NCBI GenBank assembly: GCA_025531455.1
Contig: JAMYHL010000031.1
Location: 62,001-126,000, forward strand
Source: Apiotrichum sp. Y4204
Lineage: Eukaryota; Basidiomycota; Tremellomycetes; Trichosporonales; Trichosporonaceae
DNA: 64,000 bases
Reading direction: 5' to 3'
Part shown: positions 54,675-64,000 of the stretch, piece after piece
How positions within the stretch are numbered: the first letter of the stretch is position 1
Layout: the number at the start of each line of letters is the position of its first letter
Translations under genes and position numbers: made by a program
The notes under the pieces: model-generated
What the model was told of the DNA's origin: nothing
The model's database searches: none
The model's input: only the letters and a program-made list of their open reading frames with translations

Positions 54675-57600
54675 ATGCCTGTGCCAATTGACATCACCAC
54701 ACGACCGGACCTGTCGGGTACAGTCCCGATCGACACGGCGCCAGCACCAGCACCGCACACTAACTCCGCCCCCTCCGCGCCAGCCGGACAACCGAATGAT
54801 GTTGCCGGCGTGCTGCGCCGCAACCAGGCCTGCCTCGCGTGCCGGCGAAGGAAGCTGGTGCGTTTTTTGGGTGTTCCACTCATACTGACTCCTCCAGAAA
54901 TGTGACGCTGTGAGGCCACATTGTTCTACGTGCGTGCGTTCCTACCGCCACCTGCTCCGCACCGCGCCAGGGACGCAGCCCGTCCTGTCGTGCGAGTACG
55001 ACGACTCGACGGAGCGCGAGAATGGAAACGAGGAGCACGCATCTCCAGAAGAGGAGGAGGAAGGGGCGAAAAAGAAGAAGCGCAAGACTTCGACTGGTGC
55101 CCGTAGTAAGAAGCGCGAAGATGGACAGGACGTCGAGCGCGATCGTCTCACTAAGCGCATTGGTATGTGTGCGGTCATTACATGCGCTAACCTGCAGCTG
55201 AGCTTGAAGCGCAACTCGCGAAGAAAACAGCAGCCGCGGACGCAACCACGAACGCTCGCTGGTCATTAGCGGCAGGGGGATTCGGACCGCCCGCCGATTC
55301 CCCAACAGCTCTCCTTGAGATGCTCTCCACGACGGCCACGGCGTCAGAATCTGCAATGCAAGACAGCTTCCCCGGCCTCATCCCTCTGTGGTCATCAGCG
55401 GACCGCAGCGAGGCCACCGGCCTCACGCCATTCCTTCCCATGCCAGACCCAGATATCCCAGACGAGTCAGGCAGCCGCCCTCCACTCTCTATGCTGTCGC
55501 CGAACGGTGTCTTTAACTTTTCCCCTGCGCCGGCGTCCCTGCAGTGGCCGCCACCAAATGCCGTCGACCCCAACGACCCGTGGCCCACATCCGCCGACCC
55601 GTCCATCATCCAGAACGCCGTTCGACATCTCGGCGCCATGACCGGCGTGGCATCGATCGGCGGATCGGCGCTCTCCGGCCCGATGATCGGTCCTGGCGCC
55701 AGCACACCAGGTCCCCCAGGCGTCCCTCCCGGCGTCGCAATGTTGCCGGAGAGCGAGACCGTCATGGAGATATCAATGGACGTCGAGACATCCCTAGACG
55801 GCTCTAGCAGCGCGTTCGACGCGACCCTCAACGGAGATGCAGCCGAGGCATACGCTGCTGCGGCCAAGAGCGGCATGGACTCGCAGATCCTTGTCGACCT
55901 GTTCTGGCCTGGTTGGCCAAAGAACCTTCCGGATCCACCAGTGGTCACTCAACTTGTGCAGGCGTTCTTTGATGTGGTTCCCAACATGCCACGTATACTG
56001 CACCGTGCACGCTTCCTCTCCCGTCTCTCCCTTCCTCCCAGTCATTCCAACTTTCCCCACCCTGCCCTGCTTCACGCCATCTGCGCCCTCGCCGGCTCAT
56101 GGATTCAGCATGAGGAGCCCAAAACCACGTCCAGCCCACTCCACCCGGAAATGTCGCGGCCTGAATACTACAGCCAGCCGGGACCGACTGGAAAGCCCTC
56201 CAGCATGCCGTTCAGTCTCCGTCAGGCTGCGTTTGGCAAGGACGCGGTCCTCGACGGCCTCAACACCGGCAACCGCTTGTTCGATGTTGTACGCGCCATG
56301 ATAATTCTCAGTCGCGTGTTTATCGATGACACGCGCATGCTCGAATGCTGGACGTACTGTGGTCTCGTCTCGCGCATGATTCTCCCCCTCGGTCTCAATG
56401 TACGCTCCGCAGAGCTGTCCCTCAAGTCGGTCATGCTTCCCCCGCCATCTGACGCACTCGAACGTGAGGAGCGCCGCATCGCCGTCTGGATGGCAATGTA
56501 CCACGATACGGTTGCTTCCGCCGCCTCCGGCTGGGGCACTTCGCTCGCACTTGACGAGCTCACCGTGCCGCTCCCCATCTCCGCCAAGGACTTTGACGGC
56601 GACTGCGAGGACGTCGAGGCGAACCCGCAGGATCTCGAGTCACTCGACCTGTACATCAAGCACCCCGTCCCCGACCCCTTCGTCATGACACTGAAGGGCA
56701 CTGTGCTTCTTAACCGTGTCTCCAAGTTTGTGCGCAAGTGGAAGAACCGCCGTTTGAAGGAAAACGACGACCTCGACGGCATGCATCGTCCAGAGTTTCG
56801 CGAATTGGCCAACGCCATTGCCTGCCTCCAGATGAGCTTTCCTGCCAGCCTGCACGACCCGACAAAACTCGATGACAATAGGAAGCTCGACGTTAATACA
56901 CTCGTGAGTGTGCTGTGAATTGTCCTGTGCCAGCACTAACCCAAGACCGCGCATGTCATCCCGCATACGGCCATCATCTGTCTGTATGAGCCGTTTGCAG
57001 ACATAACCGACCCAAACGACCAGCCGTCGCGCCGCATAATCAACGCCGCGCGGTCCATCATCAGTGTCATCCAGCAGGTGATAGCTGCCGTTCCCGCGCA
57101 CAGCACGACTCTGGCGGCCGTGATGCACTCTGCCTCCTCTGTGTAAGTTATGAGACGGTCTTGCAAAACTCTCGCTAACAACAGCGCTCTTGTGACCGCC
57201 GCGCGCACATGCCTCCTCTTCTACCGGCATGCGCTCAACATGAACGACCACGCTTACGCCGAGTCGTTCCGCGTCGACATTGAGACCGCGCGGATGGCGC
57301 TGGCACTCTACGGCCGACGCTTCAAGATTGGGTATCACCACGCGCAGCTGATCGAGTACTTCCTCGACCGCGCCACGAACCCGACGTACGAAAAGCTCGT
57401 CTCGCACTACCCCGAGCACCCGCGCCCTGGCGGCATGGTCCTGACGCAGGATTCCAACTTTGGCATGTGTATCCTCAACGCACTCAACATCAAGCGTGGT
57501 TACTGGCGCATTCCGGGGAGCACCAACCAAGTTCACTCTGTCAACTCGGTGTCTCCCGCGAGCTCGAGTCCCGCCAACGGCGTCGCAAACGGAAGCGGCG

Positions 57601-57899
57601 TTGCCTCCTCCCCGAGCCTGCGCAACACGTCGTCGTCGGGCTCACCTAGCACAGACGCGAGCACGAACCCGACCTCAATCTCGAGCGCGCCGAGCGTAAA
57701 CGGCAACATCAGCCTCGCGAACGGGATCAACGGGCCGACCTCGCACGGGTGGGGCCCGGCGGTCCCGATGGACCACCCCACTGCGAGCATCCACGCCCTC
57801 CCCACACCTATGAGCGGCATGCCCATGCGCTTCGAGGAGCCCGTGCCCATGACGCCGATGGAGTGTCCGCCGTGGGGGGACAAGAACTGCGTCCTCTAG
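54675..57899 (+). CDS. Zn2Cys6 fungal-specific transcription factor
   Basis: Five exons (54675-54857, 54898-55162, 55198-56903, 56946-57142, 57185-57899) encode 1021 residues. The binuclear cluster is C53-x2-C56-x6-C63-x6-C70-x2-C73-x19-C93 (ACLACRRRKL|KCDAVRPHC), split by intron 1. The spacing before the last Cys is unusually long. An acidic stretch and basic AKKKKRKTSTGARSKKR region (nuclear localisation) and a short coiled coil (AELEAQLAKKTAA) follow. The fungal-specific regulatory domain spans roughly 240-640 (VPNMPRILHRARFLSR, AFGKDAVLDGLNTGNRLFDV, CWTYCGLVSRMILPLGLN). The C-terminal region is Ser/Asn-rich and contains FGMCILNALNIKRGYWRIPG. It is expected to be nuclear; regulated pathway unknown. 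The neighbouring P450 is a possible but unproven target. Confidence 0.85.
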
Positions 57900-58466
57900 C
57901 ACCCCGAGCGAGCGTGTATCATAGCGCGTGATGGCGTTTTAATCCGAAGCTTTGAAGCTTATTTGTATCATGTAGTCCTTGTAGAGTAGGAGCGGGTAGG
58001 ATCCAGCGCAGAAAGTGTCGTGCTCGAATCTGGCATACTATGTTTTGAGATGCAATGAATGGACGAGTACTGTACGGTCATCTCGATCGATGGAATAATG
58101 GATGAGTCCGGTCATCTCCAGCACTGTCCTCTTGCGAGCCGCTTGCTGGCTCGCAACAATATGGCACTTCAAGGATGCACACCAGAAGTGTGGACACGGT
58201 GCAATCCCGATCCGGTCCCCACGAGTTCCAAACGTTGAAATCGCGAGACTCGTGGCACAGCCGCGTCGCGCCTTGCATCCCTTGGACGTGGGGTTCAAAA
58301 AGGTTCCAGATTCCCGCATAGCGTCTCAACGATACCTCAAAGAGGATCGGTCGTTTGCAAAGAGCAGACTACCAGAACAGTTAGATGCAACATTGTGACG
58401 ACGCTCCCCTGGGTACCTGGCACTCATCGCGACTCATCATACACATGCATAGACAACGTAAACTCA
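57900..58466. other. Convergent intergenic spacer
   Basis: 3' untranslated regions of the Zn2Cys6 factor (+) and the hydrolase gene (-). No gene, repeat or RNA element is supported. Confidence 0.5.
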
Positions 58467-61400
58467 TTACTCCGGATCACTGCCCTTTGCGCTGCCGGGG
58501 GCGCTCCCATCCATGCCCGCCACCATCTCGTGGCGGCGGCGGCGGAGCAGCTCTGCCTGCGACACGTTCTGTACCTGCTGGGGCACGAGGCCGGCGGCCG
58601 CAAGGGCGGGGGACGCTGCGCGCGTCGTGGCGGACACGGCGGCGAGGAGGGGGTTGTGGGGGTGCTGCTGTCCGCCCGGAGGAACCTGCGGGGCGGGGCT
58701 GCCGCGCCGCGGTGTGGGCGAGTACGGCGAGTACAGCGAGGTAGCCGCCGATTTTGGTTGGCCCTTGCCACCCGGAGCAGGATGGCGCGGGCCAAAGAGG
58801 CCGAACGTGCGCGGCACCCGCACGTCCGGCGGCGTCTCCAGAATCTCACCCGAGGACCCACTGTCGTCCATGTCGAAGCGAGGGACCGAGTTGTTGCGCG
58901 TCAGCGACTCACGAGACGCGCGGCGAGGGACCGGGATGAACTGCGATGAAGGAGGCGTGCGGCGGCGCGCAGTTTTGCTCGTCTTGAAGCTGATCATTCC
59001 GTCGTCCTCGAGGTCTGCGGCGCCAAACGACTTGCCCGTCGGCTTGTACTCTGTCGCGGGCTTGACGTGGTGCGAGCGCAGAGGCGACACGATCGGATCG
59101 CTCGGGCTGGTCACCTCCTCCATCCCTTGGCGGGCAAGCACCTCGCGGGCAAGCAGCTCGCGCTCAAACGACTCGTCGATCCAGTCCGCCATCTCAATCA
59201 GCACAGAGTCGACCTCGCGCATCAGCGCAGACATCTGCATGAACCCGTGGCCCCAGCCCTCAATGATGCGCATCTGCACCCAGTCGTCGTCCGTCTCGTG
59301 CAGGATCTGCTCCGGCGGCCCGCTGTTGGTCATGCGGGGTGTCTCGGGCTGGCGGCCATTGACGGAACGTTCAGTGTCGACACGGCGTGATCGCTTCGCG
59401 TCACGCAGCTTGCCGGCAAAGATAACAGTGTCGTCGACGAACGGGTCGCGCTCGCCGCAGATCAGGTAGACTGGCGGGAAGTATGCAAGGTTCTTGGGCG
59501 GCGAGAGAATGGGGGAAATGTAGTAGTCGGTCTCAAAGTCGGGACTCAGGTTCGGGCCTATGTAGAGAATGGCCATCGCGCGCATCATCGAGGGTGTGAT
59601 TATTCTGTCCTGGAAGTAGCCCACGCGAGACGTCATAGTCAGGCGCGAACCGATAGTGTGCTTTTTGCGGCGTGGGGCATCCTCCTCCACGACCTCCTCG
59701 ACGGCAATGTTCGACGGGTCGTCGAGAATACCACCTGTGAAACGCTCATCCGCGCGGACACCAGGCGTCTTGACACGCTCCGCAAGCGACTTGTCCGCAT
59801 CGTGGCGGGGGTCGTTCAGGTCGTCATTGTCGCTCTCATCCTCCTCGTCCTCATCTTCCTCGTCGCTAAAGTCATTCGGCGCAAACCAGCCTGAACCACG
59901 GCGCTGCGTCGGGCCCAGGCCATGTGTGCGGATAACAGGGCTGCCGGGAATGCTCCTTGTGCGGCTGTGGCTGCGGGCACGGGCGCTGTGCGGAGACTCT
60001 CCACGAGAGAGGGTACGAGACATGGTAATGCCCAGGGACTCGGCCCAGCTCTTGCGAGGAGCGCGGCGCCTGCCGGTGTCGTCGACAACTGATAACGGAG
60101 CCTTATGGGCGAGATGGTCCTTTCCGTGGAGCAGACCGGGAATGTGCGTCTCCGACTGCTCAGTCTGCAGAACCTTGAGGTTCGTCGGCGACATCCATGA
60201 CGTATAGTTGAAGTCGAGGGCAGGGTAGGCCAGAATCAAGGCCACTGGGCGGTCAATGTGCTTCGGGTGCTCCAGGATGCGGTTCATGATCGTCGTGCAA
60301 ATGTTGCCACCGGCCGAGTCGCCCGTGAGCACGACACGGAGTTTGCCGCTCTTGATACCAAGAACACAGCCCTTCGAGTCGGTAATTGTGCGGTACGCAT
60401 CGATGCCTTCCTCGATGGCCCAGGGGTAAGGATCTGTGTGGTGTGAGTTGCGCGCACATTCAGAGTCTTATCGGCCCGTAACCGGATTGCCCGGACCGGT
60501 ACGTACATTCGGGAGCCTTGCCGTAGTTGACGGAAAGGACGGGCTTCCCTGTCCGCTTCGCCCAGGCGCGCAGGCGTTCTTCATGGCATTCAGGGCCCAT
60601 GGCGACGAACCCGCCGCCGGGAAAGTCCATAACAAGTTGCGTTGACTTTTCAAACTCATCGGTTGTGCCAGCAAACAGTAGCAGGGCCTTGACGGGCGGG
60701 TAGCTAGCGCGAGACGACGTTTTTGGACGGTTGATGTAGACGTATCGGTCGACCGGAAGCTTGGCACGGTGCCCCGCAGTCAGGAAACGGATCTGGATTG
60801 TCAGACACTGCAAACGTGGACAGTCAAGACATACGTATGGATTGTTCGTCTTTTCCCAGGTTGTACGCAGCATCTCCACGCTGCAGAAGCCGCGCCATCG
60901 ACGGAGCTGGGTATGAGTACATGCGACATGCATTCAAGTGTAGAACTCACTACCTCGTCGGCCTGGCGCGAAAAGATTAGATAGTAGCCGCTGAACAGCA
61001 AGCTGGCAATGTCCTTGAGCCATTTCGGTTTCACCGCCATGGCGCTCGCAAAGCCTGCGTCGAGTGCTGTGTTAAAGTACGTGGCACGATAGAACGATCT
61101 CGAGTACTGCGGTCAGAGCCAGAAACAACAATGCGCCGACACGGCGTGCGCGGACGTCTGCTGGCCACCACACATGGGTTACGTACCATCCCTGCCATGG
61201 GCTCGGGCGCTGGAAAGAGTCAGCATCAGCAACACATTGGCTTCTGCCAGAGCCAAAAAAAAAACAAAAGTCTCATCGCAAGATTCCGGCGCACAGAGAC
61301 TTACCGGCTATGCCGAGCAGATCGTCGAGGTGTCGGAAGGCGTACAGCATTGTGAATGTTGCAATCACGAGCTGGTACGGCGTGAAGGATTCTGTGCACG

Positions 61401-61726
61401 AGGGTGAGCAACCAAGAATAGCAGGAGAACGCACTCAAGCGCTGATTGACGCGTGTTGTCCAGCGTGCCCCGGGCCCGCGGGCGAAGAGAGCCATCCAGA
61501 CGCGCCGCCACCAGGCATTGCTCCTCTGCATGCTATGCAGCGCCATTGCCGGCGCTGCGGAGGTGATGTTGTAGTGCGAGGTGACATTGCGGCGGCGGTG
61601 TCGTGCTGCTGCGTTGATTGCGCTCCCGTCGCCCTTGTACAGCCTCCATAGCCAGAAGAAGAGGACGAGAAACACCTCTGTGCGCCGGACAGAGCTGCTC
61701 GGCCGTCCGAGAATCTGGTCAATCAT
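58467..61726 (-). CDS. Hormone-sensitive-lipase-type alpha/beta hydrolase with long disordered inserts
   Basis: Seven exons (61726-61435, 61391-61305, 61209-61187, 61106-60951, 60906-60835, 60792-60507, 60433-58467) encode about 960 residues. The N-terminal third is a fungal HSL-type regulatory region with a membrane segment (FLVLFFWLWRLYKG) and SFTPYQLVIATFTMLYAFRH. The catalytic part has PGGGF at the oxyanion-hole position (usually HGGG), VLSVNYGKAPEYPYPWAIEE, nucleophile Ser345 in GDSAGG, acid Asp635 in GERDPFVDD and His701 in GWGHGF. About 190 residues, including Ser/Arg-rich and acidic DEEDEDEEDESDND stretches, are inserted between Ser and Asp. The C-terminal ~250 residues are Ser/Pro-rich and disordered. 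The start (61726) is provisional: an acceptor-like CCGCCGCAG just upstream suggests a further 5' exon. Probably a lipid or sterol ester hydrolase. Confidence 0.83.
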
Positions 61727-62874
61727 CTCGGCGACGACGGCAGCTGCGGCGGCAACGGGTCAGCGGAGGCGGGGGTGGCGCCTGGAGGCAGGGACGCCGA
61801 GGGGGAATGTGGTGAGGGAACGGAGGGGACGATGGAGGGGACGATGGAGGGGAATCGGTGGTGGGTAAGAGGGGTGCTGTGATGGTGTAGGAGGGATGAG
61901 AGATGATGACGACGACCTGGTGCTAAAAGAGCGGGGCTAATGAGAAAAGGAGGGGGAAGGAAGACGCAGACGCAGAGGGAAGACAAAGACGGAGACTAGA
62001 GACTAGGAAACCAGATCACCAGATGGTCAGAATCGAGGCAGGAGAGAGGCCGTAGTAGTCGGATTGTCATTCTACGCTCTACGCTGCTGCTGTACACATC
62101 ATCCGCAATCATCCACATCTGCTGGCAGAGAGCGCAGAAACTGTCTTCCCTCCCTTGTGCCCTTTGCCGGTCTCTCTCTCTCTCTCTCTCTCCCCTCTTC
62201 CCCCCCCCCGCCTTTCCGTCTCAGCCGGCGGCGGCGGCAGCGGCGGCGGCGGCGTGTCTTCCCTCCACTGGGCACGCACACTTCTGGGCACACTCTCTCT
62301 GCCGCGCCTCTCTCTGCCGCGCCTCCGCCTCTGCGCCTCTTCTGGCCATCCCGGCGTCCCTCCAGGCCTCCAATCCCTCAATCTGTCATTTTTTGCTTCC
62401 GTGGTCGGGTAACTGCCATACAAGGATAATAGCCGGTCGACATGCAACCCACCGTAGAGACCGGGGAGACCGGGGAGAGATCACGAGCCGCATAGCCGGA
62501 TCCGGAAGCACGCGGCGATCGCTGCCCGGCGCGCCCGGTATGCCCATGTCATACGATCACACAAAGATATGGGCGCTGAAAACTGTAATAATAGACTTTG
62601 ATCACGTGACTGATGTGTGAACACGTGCGTCGATCTCCAAGCGCAACTTCGAATTACGTCACTGGTTGCTGGATAATATCTGTAGAATGGGCATCGCCGC
62701 CGATCAGTTCGAGCGCGCTCGGAGCAACAGGCGAGAAGTCGACTGATTTATTTTGTCGCCTATGGATTGTTGATTGTTGTTGTTGTTGCATCCATCCTCT
62801 CCTCCGTCCATCCGTTCACATCTCTCTACTCTTTTCTTCATACCTCGGCGAGCTCCATCTATCTACTCTCAAGA
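61727..62874. other. Divergent intergenic region (HSL-type hydrolase / Nudix)
   Basis: Contains a possible untranslated 5' exon and intron of the hydrolase (61743-61900), a (TC)n tract with adjoining poly-C near 62171-62212 and a GGC-repeat at 62226-62252, and an ATCACGTGAC element at 62601-62610. No coding gene is supported. Confidence 0.5.
62601..62610. promoter_or_regulatory. ATCACGTGAC E-box upstream of the Nudix gene
   Basis: Fourth occurrence of the identical 10-mer with a TCACGTGA core, 265 bp upstream of the Nudix start codon. Confidence 0.5.
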
Positions 62875-63737
62875 ATGAAGCACAAAGGCCCCCGCAGCGT
62901 CGCTGTCGCCCTCGTCTTCTGCCCCGCCACCCACCGCGTCCTCCTCATCACATCCCGCAAGCACCCGAACCTCTGGATCTGTGCGCACTGATCGCGTTTT
63001 ACTGCTTGTACTCGTACTGATACTGATGTGTCGTCCGTGTTCCATCGGTCTCTTGTTCCACGCATTCGTCTCCCCCTTCCGACACGACAATATATCATGT
63101 GCTCACCACCACCCACAATCATCCTGACTGCTGTTCCATTCTCCGCCGCAACAGTCCCCAAAGGCGGCGTCGAGACCGGCGAGTCGACCGCGGAGGCAGC
63201 CGTGCGCGAGGCGCACGAGGAGGGTACGTGATTTGTTGACTGGAAAGAGGCTCGTGCCCGACGCTGACACACGTGTGTTGCTCACTCTCGCAACCTGTTG
63301 TTCTTCCGTTCGTCTTTTTCGCAATTACCTTCTGTATTTCAGCCGGCATCACCATGCCCGTTATGGACGTGAGCCCGCCTCTTATGGAAGAGCACACGAT
63401 GGAGGGCTCGCGCCCGGCCGTGTGGACGACGCACTGCGTCTCGCTCGCATCAGAGGAATCTCTCGATTCCGAATGGTAGGTGTGGCAGTGAGAATGCTTC
63501 TTACGCAGGCTGGAGCAGGGCCAGAGGGAGCGGCGTTGGATGACCCCGCGCGACGCGCTTGTTGCGATACGCGAGTGGGGCGGGCTGATAGGGCAGGGCG
63601 GATACGAGGGTGACGAGGATGATGAAGAAAGCATGAAGCGTGGCGGCCCGAAGAAGAAGGCCATCAAGGGCGATGCGTTCGAGCTCGGCCTTACCGCGTT
63701 TGCGAGGATTTATGGCTGGGAGAAGAGGGCTATGTGA
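62875..63737 (+). CDS. DDP1: Nudix hydrolase, diphosphoinositol-polyphosphate phosphohydrolase type
   Basis: Four exons (62875-62980, 63155-63223, 63343-63475, 63509-63737) encode 178 residues. The N-terminus KGPRSVAVALVFCPATHRVL and LITSRKHPNLWI lead into the Nudix box GGVETGESTAEAAVREAHEE, with AGI supplied by the next exon (consensus G-x5-E-x7-R-E-U-x-E-E-x-G-U; catalytic REAHEE present). The PKGG start of the box and short size fit Ddp1/Aps1-type enzymes that hydrolyse diphosphoinositol polyphosphates, diadenosine polyphosphates or polyphosphate in the cytosol. The C-terminal part contains WMTPRDALVAIREW and a charged KRGGPKKKAIKGDAFEL helix. Intron 1 is 174 nt, the others 119 and 33 nt. 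Cap- or other Nudix substrates are not excluded. Confidence 0.82.
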
Positions 63738-64000
63738 AGAAGGCTGTGTGATCGGATTGTCAAAGATGCCGTGGACCACAGGAGGTGCATGATACGCCTT
63801 GTTCTGAACTCATCGGTATAGCCTCCTAGCGGGCAGATTGGGGTTGATAAAGACTGGGAGATTGGGGACAGCCCTGTCTATGCACTATTGTTCCTCCCTC
63901 TCGTTGCGATCCGCCTTGCTGTAGAGTGACAATTTCAGAGCTGTTAAGGTCACTAATTGCGTCCGATACCGCCGAGTGTAGGAGTATTGGGACTCCCAAG
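63738..64000. other. 3' flank of the Nudix gene to window end
   Basis: 263 bp of apparent 3' untranslated and intergenic sequence. Nothing else is recognised. Confidence 0.5.

Overview
The window is a gene-dense stretch of a GC-rich fungal nuclear chromosome, most likely from a basidiomycete yeast of the Tremellomycetes, and probably of the Trichosporonales (inference). The evidence is the many short spliceosomal introns (mostly about 32-60 nt) with GTGAGT, GTACGT or GTGGGT donors and CTAAC/CTGAC branch sites just before the acceptor, the strong G/C bias at third codon positions, and the family content (split multi-exon genes, a Kch1-type channel, a Zap1-type regulator). There are no bacterial operons, CRISPR arrays, tRNAs, rRNAs or recognisable transposons. 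I rebuilt 26 protein-coding genes by joining exons so that the reading frame closes across every junction; one is cut by the left edge.

Layout, left to right. 0-9 kb: the 3' part of an amidohydrolase, then on the minus strand a probable complex I accessory subunit, mitoribosomal uS11m and an unknown multi-pass membrane protein, then a carnitine/acylcarnitine carrier (+). 9-17 kb: gene-poor DNA holding a GPI-anchored repeat protein and a short-chain dehydrogenase. 17.9-22 kb: a Zap1-like zinc-finger regulator with unusual Cys- and His-rich segments, and oligosaccharyltransferase subunit OST3. 22-24.5 kb: gene-poor. 24.5-31 kb: a secreted ricin-B-type lectin, UTP15, a DMAC1-like protein, eIF2B gamma and a PP28/PDAP1 phosphoprotein, tightly packed. 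32-43 kb: a Kch1-like potassium channel, two unknown proteins (one secreted), a DUF676 esterase and a MATE-like transporter. 43-52 kb: TTI1, an F-box-like protein, a TMEM223-like inner-membrane protein and a cytochrome P450. 52-64 kb: a long leader region, a Zn2Cys6 transcription factor, a large hormone-sensitive-lipase-type hydrolase and a diphosphoinositol-polyphosphate Nudix hydrolase.

The genes do not form one pathway. Housekeeping functions (ribosome assembly, translation initiation, N-glycosylation, mitochondrial biogenesis, the TTT chaperone complex) are interleaved with environment-facing ones (GPI protein, lectin, secreted protein, transporters, P450, esterases). The environment-facing genes tend to sit beside the long non-coding gaps, and the secreted ones have recognisable TATA boxes. 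An identical 10-bp ATCACGTGAC element occurs in four separate promoter regions, including those of OST3, UTP15 and the Nudix gene. The observation I rate highest is the Zap1-like protein: its second C2H2 finger is split by a histidine-rich insert, and it carries a long His-rich tract and a cluster of 19 cysteines, suggesting an elaborated zinc (or other metal) sensor. Gene-family names rest on recognition of motifs by eye; no database search was run.
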